DNA of 64,000 nt from Echiichthys vipera. Taxonomy: Eukaryota; Chordata; Actinopteri; Perciformes; Trachinidae. How positions within the stretch are numbered: the first letter of the stretch is position 1; every line of letters starts with the position of its first letter. A program made the position numbers and the translations under genes. The notes beneath the pieces were generated by a model. The model did not search any database, was not told where the DNA came from, and saw only the letters and a program-made list of their open reading frames with translations. The DNA lies in contig OY829662.1 in assembly GCA_963691815.1 (NCBI GenBank), positions 10,765,748 to 10,829,747 of the forward strand. The letters run 5' to 3'. Positions 1-13,344 of this stretch are shown piece by piece.

Positions 1-2836
<2,836 letters not shown>

Positions 2837-3020
2837 TGGAGGTGTCACATGAAGCCACTTCGCTAAGAAAGCTGAAGTACTTCCTTAGGTATATTTAGAT
2901 GATTAATGCTTGATACCTTACAGGTGTATGGGACCAACTACGTGTGTAGTTACAGCATCTCCTGCTGGCTGCTGGTAGAGTTGCAGCAGTACAGGCAGCA
3001 GAACAGGGCTATTACAGGGC

Positions 3021-3120
3021 TAGTTTCATATCCATGGAAACTGAAACCTAAAAAAGGAGTGACACACTACTCTCACACAAACACAGACAGCACTAACTTC
3101 CCAGCAGCAGGCTAAATCAG
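3021..3120 (+). promoter_or_regulatory. copy 1 promoter with perfect ISRE and non-coding exon 1 (module a)
   Basis: GAAACTGAAACC at 3037-3048 matches the ISRE consensus GAAANNGAAAC exactly. An opposed TTTC half-site lies 12 bp upstream (AGTTTC). The following 70 bp align with the first-exon region of the other copies (AAAAAGGAGTGAC, then CACACAAACACAGA, then a CAGCAGCAG stretch) and end at the donor ATCAG/GTGAGT, with GT at 3121. The transcription start is not shown directly. I infer it lies between the ISRE and the donor, so this exon would be short and untranslated. Confidence 0.72.
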
Positions 3121-3458
3121 GTGAGTGCTCTTATTTTCTGCCTGCTAATTTCGTTTTTAGTATTTACTGTGGGACTATTTCACACTATTGGTGAAGCATT
3201 TAACTCAAATCCTCTTTGTGAGTGTTTCAAACACAACTCAAAAGGAAACACATAGAGGGTATAGTATATTTAAAATACTAACTTTGGAAGACTCTTATTA
3301 GATTTGATGAACTGTACAAATACATTTTTTAAGCACAGAAGGACTTTCTAATACTGGCCTAAATCTCATGAATTAATGATTTATGATTATTGATTATGAA
3401 AATACTCATTTGATGATCGTGATTTCTAGTTACAAATACCTGTATGTATTAAGAGCGT

Positions 3459-3503
3459 CAGTTTCATTTACAGTGAAACCTAGGAGGTAGCAGACTAGCT
3501 CAG
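3459..3503 (+). promoter_or_regulatory. copy 1 second, shortened promoter/exon 1 module (module b)
   Basis: A second version of the same module lies inside the copy 1 intron. It keeps CAGTTTCATTTACAG, a single GAAACC half-site at 3475-3480, then TAGGAGG and the donor CTCAG/GTGAGC (GT at 3504). The second ISRE half and the middle of exon 1 are deleted. It may be an alternative promoter or a recombination relic; the missing half-site favours a relic. Confidence 0.55.
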
Positions 3504-3732
3504 GTGAGCTCTTTTATTTTCTGATGGCAAGTTTTGTTTTTAGTATTAACTATCCCACACAATTGGTGAAGCATTTCATTTAGTGAGTGTTTTCTCCTCG
3601 TGTTACTATCTTTTAAAATAAATCTTTCAAATACATTTAACAAAAAAATATATACTATCACGTAGAGATTGAGAGTGTTCAGTTTGGATGAATAATGGGA
3701 TCAATAACTTTTCTAAATATTTATGCAGGAAA

Positions 3733-4650
3733 ATGAAGATGTCCGGAAGAGTCAGCAGTTGCTGTGTAGCTCTGTTCTTTGCCCTGACCTCTGTGTCGGC
3801 TGTACAAAGAGTCCGTTCGATCAGGGATTTGAAGAAAATCAACTTTGGCCAATCTGTGCCCAAGCACAGTCTTCTGCTGCTCCACTGGTTTGCCAACACT
3901 GTTGACATTGAAGACAATGTCATAAGGCTGAACTTTGACCCAAACAGGGGAGATTATGGCTCACACGAGTATCACAACTCTGAGAGAGTGTTGGACCCAT
4001 TGCCTGTTGGAAATGTCAGATACCGGTACTACACTATTGGCAATCTCCATCAAGAAACATCCATGCCACTTCCATCTTATGTTGTCCGACCCCAGACAGA
4101 GTATGCGGGAAGTAACAGCGACAGGATCATCGTTCGTGTCAGGGAGCAGAACACAGGATGGAGAGCGTGGCAGTGGATAGACCAGGTGTACATCACACAG
4201 CATTACACTTCTGGACATCAGGGGACACGTTATGATCCAGCTCACACATACAGGATCACAACTAACCTCTTGAGAGACATCAGTGAGTTTTCTGTGGGAG
4301 AAAACCAACAGTCTCTGTTGCAACTCAGAAACCGCTATAGAAGTAGCGCTAATGTTTCACACATGAGCAACACATGGGGTGACCTTGCTTGCCTTGGACT
4401 GCTGTTGTTTATTGTGATCCAGGAAAGGTCCTCCTCTAACCAACAAAACAACAGACGTGAAAACAGACAAAATAATTGGCCCAATGATGATTCGGAGAGT
4501 AAGAGCAATGTTCCTCAAAGTGACTGTGTAGTGGATTTCAACGATGATGTACCCGAGAACAATGAGAGGGGGTCATGGGGTTGTTTTGCCTTATGTGTCA
4601 TTGTATTGTTTATTTTTGCTATTGTTTGTGTGTTTTTTAAGATTTTATAA
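3733..4650 (+). CDS. array copy 1: signal-peptide, membrane-anchored protein of unnamed teleost family
   Basis: Single coding exon of 305 residues. I chose the start at 3733, the first ATG after the acceptor TTTATGCAG (AG at 3727-3728); an in-frame ATG at 3688 lies in the intron. Residues 1-23 form a signal peptide with likely cleavage at VSA/VQR. The core includes FGQSVPKHSLLLLHWFAN, DRIIVRVREQ and QVYITQHY, and ends in DLACLGLLLFIVIQE from about residue 217. A hydrophilic Asn/Asp/Glu-rich linker follows, then a C-terminal hydrophobic segment (about 285-303) ending FFKIL. An NVS sequon lies before the hydrophobic block. The stop abuts a dispersed repeat, and the 3' flank shared by copies 2-6 is missing. 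The function is unknown; the perfect ISRE upstream suggests interferon induction. I recall similar uncharacterised fish proteins but no named family. Confidence 0.88.
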   Translation: MKMSGRVSSCCVALFFALTSVSAVQRVRSIRDLKKINFGQSVPKHSLLLLHWFANTVDIEDNVIRLNFDPNRGDYGSHEYHNSERVLDPLPVGNVRYRYYTIGNLHQETSMPLPSYVVRPQTEYAGSNSDRIIVRVREQNTGWRAWQWIDQVYITQHYTSGHQGTRYDPAHTYRITTNLLRDISEFSVGENQQSLLQLRNRYRSSANVSHMSNTWGDLACLGLLLFIVIQERSSSNQQNNRRENRQNNWPNDDSESKSNVPQSDCVVDFNDDVPENNERGSWGCFALCVIVLFIFAIVCVFFKIL

Positions 4651-4760
4651 AACTTTATTAATCCCAGGGGAAATTGCTGGGCAGCAGTTGCAGTACAAAA
4701 TGGGAAGATTGTAACTATAAATATTGCAAATATATAGTCTAAGACAACCATTAGGAGCAA
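4650..4760 (+). repeat. dispersed teleost repeat tail abutting copy 1 stop
   Basis: ACTTTATTAATCCCAGGGG followed by AAATTGC and GTTGCAGTACAAAATGGGAAG is a short repeat commonly dispersed in fish genomes. Decayed forms lie directly after copies 3 and 4 (GCAATTGCAATACAAAGTGGGAA), so it was probably present in an ancestral unit before duplication. A reverse-strand relative is at 52.5 kb. Confidence 0.6.
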
Positions 4761-5700
4761 ATCCAAAATATATACAATGCCAAAATCAGTCTTAATGGTT
4801 ACATATGGATTATGTGCAGTAACAAATCGGAAGTATAGGTAATAATTGACATGGTTAGTACAGAATGTTAATGCAGGGTACATTGAGAGTTTTTTAAGAG
4901 TTCTAACCGATTACATCAGCGATAAACTTTGATTTAGCACAACTGAACAGTATTAGTTTGTGGTATGTACTTGGACCGCTGTATCAAAGTAGCAGTGACT
5001 CAGTTGTTTAGACAATGTTCTTTTCAGATGATGTCAAATCTCGCAGGATTTCATAAAATAAAAAAAAACTACAAAAACTACACACCCACACAATTAAATT
5101 CATGCAAACTTTAGTGCACAGCCTCTTAGGACAAGTGAACATAATGAAGCTAAAAAAACACCCTGTAATGATTATGTCCATGATATTGCATTTAATGTCC
5201 CAATTTTAATATTGAGGTATTCTGTCAAAATGATTAGATTTGATTTTCCCCATATCATTCCCTTCTTGATTATTCATGTTAATTTGCAACCCTAGTTATT
5301 ACAGATTTGTGCTGGGGTGGGATATTTAAATATTTCAGTAGCCAGTCGGAAACATACGATGAAAGTATTTTCTTTTGTTACATTTTTACTTGTTTTGAGG
5401 ATTTCCCCTTTCTCTCTTCTTTTTACCTGCCAATGGGAAAAGGGATGCAAATTGGCTACCTGGCTACAATCCAACACATATTTACATGTAAATGTTCATT
5501 AAAATGTTCTGTCCCATTTTTAAAAATAAACAAATGAAAACAAATGTAAATATTAAACAGTGACCTTGGAAACCAATGGAAATTACAATTGGAATTTAGA
5601 TACGTAGTTTTATTACTTCCTTCTTTCTTTATGTAGGCTATGTGTGGCTATTATTAAACCCTCTGTAAGCACCAGCAACACTTGTTTTGCAAGTTTAATG
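4761..5700. other. intergenic between copies 1 and 2
   Basis: AT-rich spacer without a recognised gene. It is shorter than and different from the other spacers. The conserved 3' block ending in ATTAAA that follows copies 2-6 is not seen here. A short stretch near 5562-5590 (GTGACCTTGGAAACCAATGG) matches the 5' flank of the later units. Confidence 0.5.
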
Positions 5701-5706
5701 TACAAG

Positions 5707-5788
5707 GAAACGATAATGTCAAAAGGAGTGACGCCTGCTCTCACGCAACCGCGGAGATCACAAACCTGACAGCAGCAGACGAAATCAG
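5707..5788 (+). promoter_or_regulatory. copy 2 promoter with decayed ISRE, and exon 1
   Basis: The ISRE position reads GAAACGATAATG (5707-5718), so only one GAAA half-site survives. Exon 1 continues with AAAAGGAGTGACGCC and CAGCAGCAGAC and ends at the donor ATCAG/GTGAGC (GT at 5789). Everything except the ISRE is well conserved, so copy 2 is the one most likely to have lost or weakened interferon control. Confidence 0.62.
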
Positions 5789-6344
5789 GTGAGCTCTCTT
5801 ATTTTCTGATTGCTAGTTTTGTTTTTTTAACTGTGGCACTATTCCAACGATGACGAAAGTGTTTAAACTTAAGTCTGCTTTGTGAGTGTTCTCTCGGTGT
5901 TACTACCCCTCCACCGTAGCTCAACAAGGAAACGCTGTCGATTGAAACACAAAGAGGGAATTGTACAAAGGACTCATTTTGAAAGATACTCACTTGATTT
6001 GATGAACTCATGCTGCTGAAGCCTCATATGAATTCAACTAAACATAAAAATACATTTTTGCACAGAACAATTATTGCTCAATATGAGCAGGAGGAATAAT
6101 AATCTAAGACTTGTTTCACTGGCAGGGTTTTCACAATTATACAACTTAGGTGCGCTGCTCAAATGTTTATGTTAACTGCCTTACCCTAACTGTAAACACT
6201 ATGTAGACACCCCTGCAGCGACAAACAGTAGGGTGCTCACTCAGTGCGTCTCATTAGCTAGTGCATATTGGAGAGACGGAGAGAGATTGCAAAGTATTGA
6301 TGAATAACATGACTTTTTATTAATTTTTTAAATATCTATACAGG

Positions 6345-7274
6345 ATGATGAAGACGCCAGGAAGAGTCATGAGTTGCTGTGTAGCTCTGTTCTTTGCCCT
6401 GACCTCTGTGTCGGCTGTACAAAGACTCAATTCAATCAGGGATTTGAAGAAAATCAACTTTGGCCAATCTGTGCCAAAACACAGTCTTTTGCTGCTATAC
6501 TGGTTTGCCAACACTGTTGAAATAGTCTATAACGATGGCATAAGGCTGCACTTTGACCCTAATAGTGGAGATTATGGCTCACATCATTATGGCAACTTTG
6601 AGGGGATGTTGGACCAATTGTCTTGGGGAAATGGTTACCGCTACTACACTATTGGCAATATCCATCAAGAAACATCCATGCCGCTTCCACCTTATGTTGT
6701 CCGACCCCGAACAGAGTATGTGGGAAGAAACAGGGACAGGATCATCATTCGTGTCAGGGAGCAGAACACAGGAGGGCGAACTTTGCAGTGGATAGATCAG
6801 GTGTACATCACACAGCATTATGGACTTCCTGACCATCCGGGGACCTATGATGCAGCTCACACCTACATGATCACAACTAACCTCTTGAGACAGATCAGAG
6901 AGTTTTCTGTGGGAGAAAACCAACAGGGACTGTTGCAACTCAGAAACCGCTACAGAAGTAACGCTGATATTTTACACATCAGAAACACATGGGGTCACCT
7001 TGCTTGCCTCGGTCTGCTGTTGTTTATTGTGATCCAGGAAAGGTCCTCCTTTGAGCAACACATCAACGGACCAGAGAACAACAGCAGGCTGGTAAACACC
7101 TACAGACCACAAAACAACACCACACTACAAAACCACTACACACCCCAAAACTACTACACACAACAAAACCACAGACCAGAAAACAGAGACAATGATGAGT
7201 GTGGGGCCTTAATAATGTGCATTTTTATTTTATTTGTTTTATTGATTGGTGCAGTTTATTCATTGGGAAAATAA
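6345..7274 (+). CDS. array copy 2: unnamed teleost family, Asn/Gln/Tyr-rich linker
   Basis: Single exon of 309 residues after the acceptor TATACAG (AG at 6342-6343). The ATG at 6345 is followed at once by a second ATG at 6348, so either could start translation. It has the family signal peptide, then FGQSVPKHSLLLLYWFAN, DRIIIRVREQ, QVYITQHY and the conserved hydrophobic block, here HLACLGLLLFIVIQE with His for the usual Asp at about residue 218. The linker is distinctive: short repeats built on PQN/QNH/QNY (TPQNYYTQQNHRPEN) with an NNT sequon. It ends in a hydrophobic anchor (CGALIMCIFILFVLLIGAVY). A conserved 3' block with an ATTAAA signal lies about 650 bp downstream. Function unknown. Confidence 0.87.
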   Translation: MMKTPGRVMSCCVALFFALTSVSAVQRLNSIRDLKKINFGQSVPKHSLLLLYWFANTVEIVYNDGIRLHFDPNSGDYGSHHYGNFEGMLDQLSWGNGYRYYTIGNIHQETSMPLPPYVVRPRTEYVGRNRDRIIIRVREQNTGGRTLQWIDQVYITQHYGLPDHPGTYDAAHTYMITTNLLRQIREFSVGENQQGLLQLRNRYRSNADILHIRNTWGHLACLGLLLFIVIQERSSFEQHINGPENNSRLVNTYRPQNNTTLQNHYTPQNYYTQQNHRPENRDNDECGALIMCIFILFVLLIGAVYSLGK

Positions 7275-7918
7275 GCAAGAAATGAGGGAGAGTAATAGAT
7301 ATTGTGTAAATCAAAGTGTGATGGTAGTGTAGTCTCATATCTGAATTGGGACCAGGGACTCAGACATGTGATGTTTTTCTGTATGCTTTGTTTCGCTGCC
7401 GTGTGTTAAACTTTATTGTGTACAATATAGTTTTCATATCTTTTGGTTAATGTGTTCAGTTAAAATTGAGATACTTTTTATGACATGCTTGTGATGAATG
7501 ATCAAATACTTTAAAATCAGCCATTTCAAATTGTGCGATGTGAAGAGCTTAGGACATTTGGAGGTTAAATTACAGTTGTTGTTTTTTTTATTATTATTAA
7601 TTGCAAAACTATTTGAACTGAGCAAAACAACTTTTTTTGTATAAAATATACACTGGACTGTCATTGTCATAAGGCTCCAGGCTTCATACAGGCAACAATG
7701 TTATGTTCCAGCATGTACAATTCAATGGCAATGACTCACTGATGATTTATCCCGTTTCTGATATGGAGAGTGTAAATTGCACGGATGATGAATAAGTTAA
7801 GTGAAAGGCTTTAGGGTTTGTTGGGGACAGCCATCACTTGATGTATTTCACTTTAAACACCAGGAGTGTATTTCATTTATGATTTTGTGTTCTTTCTGTA
7901 GTGTTGAAAATGGTGTTT

Positions 7919-7924
7919 ATTAAA
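7919..7924 (+). terminator. poly(A) signal ATTAAA, copy 2 unit
   Basis: TTTATTAAACTATAA is followed 20-40 bp later by a GT-rich stretch (ATGTCAGTGTTTTCTTTTT). The same pair recurs after copies 3-6, which supports a conserved 3' end and a long 3' UTR. Confidence 0.55.
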
Positions 7925-9210
7925 CTATAATTTTTAAGTCAGACCCATGTCAGTGTTTTCTTTTTAAGTTTAATGAAACAGGATGAGTAAAATCATGAAG
8001 AAAACTTGAACTACTCCTCATTCTACAGACATCCACAGGAGAGGCTTATGGCGTCATATTTGTGCCACATTAGTGATGGAGCAAAGGGAGAGTTTGAGCA
8101 CAGAGGCTCAAACTAAAGAAGGGGCTCGCTCAACTCAAATCAGTAGTGACGCTGAGGAACACCTAGAGCTGAAACACGTCCGTTGTGTTGTGCTGACGAC
8201 TTAATTTAAGAAAGGCACAGATACAGTTCAGTATACTATTAATATCTGCTCACCATTGTTTTTTAATGCTCATATTTTGCAAATTGTTGAACAGGGATTT
8301 TATGATATATTAATCTTCCGATGTCTTGAAAAGAGGGTCTTAAAAAGTTTGAATTATTTTGCTCCAGAATTTTTTTTTAAAAGGTGCTGTCCACATGGTT
8401 CTCACCGACCGTTCACCAACTCGACAAATACCAGCGTGTCAGGATCTGATACTGATGCAAAAAGCACCTGCATGCATTAACATGCAAGAGGCCTGACCAA
8501 ATATCAAAATGAACAGAACAACTCAGATTACAACAGACAGAGGGAGAGGGACTTCTGTATCTTTTCCGAACACCGTTACCCCTCAATATCTTTACACAGC
8601 AGATTTTTATTTGCTGCTATATTAATATTCTCAATGTCAAGTACAGCCCCTTTGACACCCTTTAAAAAATATGAAAATATCACCTTTTATGAATGGGGAA
8701 ATATTAGATACATCAGTATTTATGAAAATATAATAATAAGAACAGGTCTGGTAACCTAGTGGCTTTAAACCACAACACCATTGGTTAGTAACCAGCTGGG
8801 AATGTTGTTTGTTTGTCATACTAATCTCTGAACCCAATTTCTGGCACTCTACTGTTTACTTTCAAATAAAGGCAATATAGGCCAATATACTGTAGCCATT
8901 AAACAGAACAAACAAAAATCTGACATTAATATACCTGCCAATATTTCACTTCACTTTCCGGCAATGCTCCCTTTGGTTATTAAGAGATGTGACATAAATA
9001 CTGTATGTTCTGGGTACTTTACTATTTAAGAAGACAGTCATGGCAAATATAAGATGAAAGCAAATATATAGAACAGTGACCTTCAATGGAAGCAACAACA
9101 ACTATACCACAACGAAACATTTAAGAAAGAAAAGTGTCCACATGTACTGTATATAAAGGATGTAGGAAGTAATTCAACTATTTTTGAACTCTCTCTCTGG
9201 CTTGTTTTGC
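7925..9210. other. spacer between copies 2 and 3
   Basis: No coding region recognised. It contains family 3'-flank sequence (8040-8240) and a 5'-flank block (about 8840-9090: GGCAATATAGGCCAATA, then a TATTTAAGAAGA motif) that recurs before copies 4, 5 and 6. These blocks define the duplication unit of about 3.7 kb. Confidence 0.55.
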
Positions 9211-9211
9211 C

Positions 9212-9306
9212 AGTTTCATTTACAGGGAAACTGAAACATAAAAAGGAGTTACGCCTCCTCTCACACAAAGACAGATAACACACCCAGCAGCAGCAGACTA
9301 ACTCAG
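9212..9306 (+). promoter_or_regulatory. copy 3 promoter with perfect ISRE, and exon 1
   Basis: AGTTTCATTTACAGG and then GAAACTGAAAC at 9227-9237 form an exact ISRE with an opposed GAAACT half-site 9-14 bp upstream. Exon 1 runs through AAAAAGGAGTTACGCC and CAGCAGCAGCAGACTAACT to the donor CTCAG/GTGAGC (GT at 9307). Confidence 0.75.
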
Positions 9307-9636
9307 GTGAGCTCCCTTTTTTCTGACTACTAGTTTTGTTTTTAGTCTTCTCTCTGTATAACCAATACCTCCAACACAACTCAACAAGGAAATGCTTCAG
9401 AAAAAAGAGAATCTGTTGATTCCTTTCCAACAGTGGCCTAACTCTTAGTGTTCAGTACGAGCAGGAGGAATGATAACAAAGAGAACCTATTTCAATGTTC
9501 AAACGGCAACCTGACTGATCAAATCATGAAAATAACCATTTGATGCATCTCTAGTTACAAATACCTGTATGGATTGTAAATTTGCAGGACTGATAGATAA
9601 GTGTATCAATAACTTTTTAAATATCTATGCAGGATA

Positions 9637-10662
9637 ATGAAGATGTCAGGAAGAGTCACGAGTTGCTGTGTAGCTCTGTTCTTTGCCCTGACCTCTGTGT
9701 CGGCTGTACAAAGAGTCCATTCGATCACTGGTTTGAAAAAAATTAACTTTGGCCAATCTGTGCCCAAACACAGTCTTGTGCTGCTCCACTGGTTTGCCAA
9801 CACTATCGACATCGACAATAACAACATCATATGGCTGAACTTTGACCCAAACAGTGGAGATTATGGCTCACATCATTACGGCAACTTTGAGGGAGTGTTG
9901 GATCCACTGCCTCCTGGAAATGTCAGATTCCAGTACTACTCTATTGGCAATATTTATCAAGAAACATCCATGCCACTTCCACCTTACGTTATCCAACCCC
10001 AGACAGAGTATGCGGGAAGTAACAGGGACAGGATCATCGTTCGTGTCAGGGAGCAGAACACAGGATTGCAAGCTGTACAGAGGATAGACCAGGTGTACAT
10101 CACACAGCATTACGACATTTCTGAAAATCAGGGGACACCTTATGATCGGGCTCACACCTACATGATCATGACTACCCTCTTAACACAGATCAGAGAGTTT
10201 TCTTCGGGACAAAACCAACAGCCACTGTTGCAACTCAGAAACCGCTTTGGAAGTAACGCTGATGTTTCACACATCAGAAACACATGGGGTGACCTTGCTT
10301 GCCTTGGACTGCTGTTGTTTATTGTGATCCAGGAAAGGCCCTCCTCTAACCAACACAGCAAAAAAACAGAGAACAACAACAGAGTTGGAAACAGAAGAAA
10401 CCAGTGTGCTGATGATGCTCTTGAGAGGAATGTTCCTAGAGGTTTACAACAGCCAGATTATGTTCCAGTGAATACCTACAACTACCTTGACACCAGAACG
10501 ATGACTAGAAACAGAGATCGGGTCAACTACCACACCTTAGAATCCCAATATAGCGAAGAGGGTTGGAGCTGTTGCAGGAGCACTTGTTGCCGTTTTTGTA
10601 TTGCCTCTATAGTTTTAATTTTATTATTAATTATTATTAGTATTATTATTATTTATGTATAA
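9637..10662 (+). CDS. array copy 3: unnamed teleost family, long linker, Cys cluster and Ile-rich anchor
   Basis: Single exon of 341 residues. It starts at 9637, four bases after the acceptor TATGCAG/G (AG at 9631-9632). Signal peptide 1-23, conserved core to about 218, DLACLGLLLFIVIQE at 219-233, then a polar linker of about 75 residues. A Cys cluster (CCRSTCCRFC, about 312-321) stands immediately before the anchor and is a plausible palmitoylation site. The anchor IVLILLLIIISIIIIYV is encoded by an ATT/TTA low-complexity tract. Copy 3 pairs with copy 4: both have NNNIIWLNFDPNSGDYG and the QHYDISENQGTPYD insertion. Apart from the C in the hydrophobic block, the lumenal core has no cysteine, so no disulfides are expected. 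Function unknown; a perfect ISRE lies upstream. Confidence 0.88.
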   Translation: MKMSGRVTSCCVALFFALTSVSAVQRVHSITGLKKINFGQSVPKHSLVLLHWFANTIDIDNNNIIWLNFDPNSGDYGSHHYGNFEGVLDPLPPGNVRFQYYSIGNIYQETSMPLPPYVIQPQTEYAGSNRDRIIVRVREQNTGLQAVQRIDQVYITQHYDISENQGTPYDRAHTYMIMTTLLTQIREFSSGQNQQPLLQLRNRFGSNADVSHIRNTWGDLACLGLLLFIVIQERPSSNQHSKKTENNNRVGNRRNQCADDALERNVPRGLQQPDYVPVNTYNYLDTRTMTRNRDRVNYHTLESQYSEEGWSCCRSTCCRFCIASIVLILLLIIISIIIIYV

Positions 10663-10800
10663 GAAAAGATAAGATGTGCAACAATTGCAATATGAAGTGG
10701 GAAGAGCGAAAAGAATGCAAATAAAAAAGTCGAAGATAAAAAAATAAGCGACAAATAAGGAGCCAATACAAAATATGTATTATGCCACAATAGAGTATGT
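10663..10800 (+). repeat. decayed dispersed repeat after copy 3
   Basis: GTGCAACAATTGCAATATG and AAGTGGGAAGAGCG correspond to the repeat abutting copy 1, more degraded. Confidence 0.4.
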
Positions 10801-11391
10801 AAAAATAAAAATAAGTATTGTATTAACCCTACTATTAACATCACTTTTTTTATTATCAGCCAGTTTTCCTTTCTTAGCTATAGAATATTAGATATAATCC
10901 CGCTTAACATCTGCTACTGTCTGTAGATTAACACCTGCATTTTTTTTGTTTGTCTTTGTACTGATATGGTTAAGTCATGGGGAAATTGTACTAATGCTAA
11001 AATGATTACTTTTATACGTACTATCTATTTTATTTATTTAATTATGAGTAAATTAAATTATGAATTAAATACATTTTTATTATGTTAACTGATATTAATA
11101 ACAGGAGAAATTGAGCAAAATTGCTTTGATTGTATAATATAATGCTTGCATGGTCATAAAGTTCCAGTCTTCATTCATGCAACATCATGCTGCAGCATGT
11201 TTAATCTAATCCTCAGTTATTCATTAATCCTGTGTTTTGAGGATAAACGGAAATTGCACTGATAGATAAAACAAAAAAGACAAGAAAACAACACTGATTT
11301 CCACTTGTATTGTATAAGCTTTAAAAAAAAACAGCAGTGTATTTCGTTTATGTTTTTGTGTTCTTTCTGTTGATGGTATTAATTAAACCAT

Positions 11392-11397
11392 GATTTT
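11392..11397 (+). terminator. poly(A) signal ATTAAA, copy 3 unit
   Basis: AATTAAACCATGATTTTAC is followed by the T-rich block CTTGTCATTTTTTTTATTTT, aligned with the copy 2 block. Confidence 0.5.
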
Positions 11398-12299
11398 ACA
11401 ATATTAACTTGTCATTTTTTTTATTTTAAAGTTTAAGGAAAGATAGAGCATCATCAAAATCATGAAGACAATTTTAACCATTCCTCGTTCTACAGACAAT
11501 CACAAGAGATGTACAGGTACAGTTCAGGAAACTACTGATATCTGGTATCAGTTTTAAAGAACAAATTTGTACTGATCCACCATTGTGTTTCACTGCTTAT
11601 ATTTTGCCAGATGTTGAACTGGAATTTTGTGGTAAATTAATAACATTAAATGTCTTAAACTCTTTAAAAATGATGAAAATGTCATGTTGATGGATGGCAA
11701 AACATTGGATAAATAATAGCATTTTTTCAATAACTGGCATCCTGGCGACCTTGTTGTCTAAAACCACAGCAGCTTTGGTTAGAATCCAGCTGGGGATGTT
11801 TCTTTGCAGATCATCTTCGTTTCAAGACCCATCATTTCTGGCACACTGCACTGTCCAACCAAGGCAAAATGTCAAATTCAGCATATTTTTAGGCCGATAC
11901 TGGCATTAAAGAGTACAAAAAAAACCTAAAATCTGATAGTAATATACCTGCTGATATTCTGCTTCACTTTCAGGCAAAGATTCCTCATATTCAGTGATCA
12001 AGAGTTGTGACGCATATTTACCAGGGTACTTGACTATTTAAGAAGAAAGTCCCAGTTGTCGTTAATATAAGAGAGTAAATATTAAACTGTTATCTTCAAT
12101 GGAAATTACAACACTATTATATGAAAATATAAAATGAAAATTTCATATAAGAAAAGTGTTTGAACATGCATAACTAGAATTGCCGCATTGCGGTTGTATG
12201 CCTCCTCCAAACAAGCAAAGTCCAACTGTCCAGACTCGATAATATAGGAAGTGAGGACTTGGAAAGAATTTAGTAAAAAAGGTATCAAGTCTTCAACCC

Positions 12300-12670
12300 G
12301 GCAGCACAGAAAATCTAATCAGCAGTTTCAAGATTAGGGTCACAAATTCAGTATCCAACCAAATTTCTCCCCTTCCGTTTCTGAGTTATGAAACATTATG
12401 TCACAGTGAAAGTACCTTTGGGAAAGTGAAATGTCATCACTTCATCATTTTATCTGTGTTATCAGAATTAGAGGAATTCTTGAGTTATGGACAAAAATGC
12501 GTTTTGTGAGGTCACAGTGAACTTGACTTTTGACATCCAAAATCCATTCAGTTCTTCCTGGAGTCCAAGTGGACATGTGTGCCAATTTTGAAGAAAATAC
12601 CTTCAGGGGCTCCTGGGATATTGGGTTCACAAGATTGTGATGTACGGACAACCCGACAACATAAAGCCTC
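12300..12670 (+). repeat. dispersed teleost repeat in the copy 4 upstream region
   Basis: Phrases such as TGACATCCAAAATCCATTC, GTCCAAGTGGACATGTGTGCC and ACGGACAACCCGACAACAT belong to a repeat family widespread in fish intergenic DNA. It is absent from the matching place in the copy 3 and copy 6 units, so it inserted after duplication. Confidence 0.6.
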
Positions 12671-13018
12671 CAGCAGCCAATAAAACACTAGTGTCATGTA
12701 ATGTGAAACTGATCAGTGGTAAGTGAACACTGGCTAATAATTAGCCTGGCACTCATATATTTCCCTGCTGTGCAAAGGACACACTTATTGTCAAACTTGG
12801 ACTTATACCTGCTCATAAAATTCTCAAGTGTCTCACAGAATGACTTATCTGTTTACAGTTACTCCTCTAAAATCAATAAGCTTTTTGCATTTCTATAGGC
12901 ACATAACCAGTGAACTTCAACAAAACAATGAAATGGAGTATGTTTCTTTTTTTAAATAGAGGGAAATTTAATCCAAGCAGCGGAATAATCAAACTTCCTC
13001 TAACGCTTCATTTTCCAG

Positions 13019-13112
13019 TTTCATTTACAGGGAAACAGTAACCTAGGAGGTGTTACTCCTGCTGTCACACAAACACAGAGATCAGATATCTAACAGCAGC
13101 AGACTAACGCAG
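13019..13112 (+). promoter_or_regulatory. copy 4 promoter with near-ISRE, and exon 1
   Basis: TTTCATTTACAGG is followed by GAAACAGTAACC at 13032-13043, one base from the ISRE consensus (GTAA for GAAA). Exon 1 ends at the donor CGCAG/GTGAGC (GT at 13113). Confidence 0.65.
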
Positions 13113-13344
13113 GTGAGCTCTCTTATTTTTTGATTACTAGTTTGGTTTTTAGTATTTACCGGGCCACTATCCCACACGATTGGTGAAGCATTTAACTTAG
13201 TGAGTGTTTTCTCCTCGTTGTGTTACAACTTTTAAAAATAAATCTTTAAAATACATTTAACAAAATTTACCATCACGCATGGATTAAGAATGTACAGTAC
13301 GGATGAATAATGGGAGGAATAACTTTGTTTAATATCTATACAGG

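Noticed and set aside
9023..9040. TATTTAAG as a TATA box for array copies
   Set aside because: It recurs before copies 3, 4 and 6 but lies about 200 bp to 1 kb from exon 1, too far for a core promoter.
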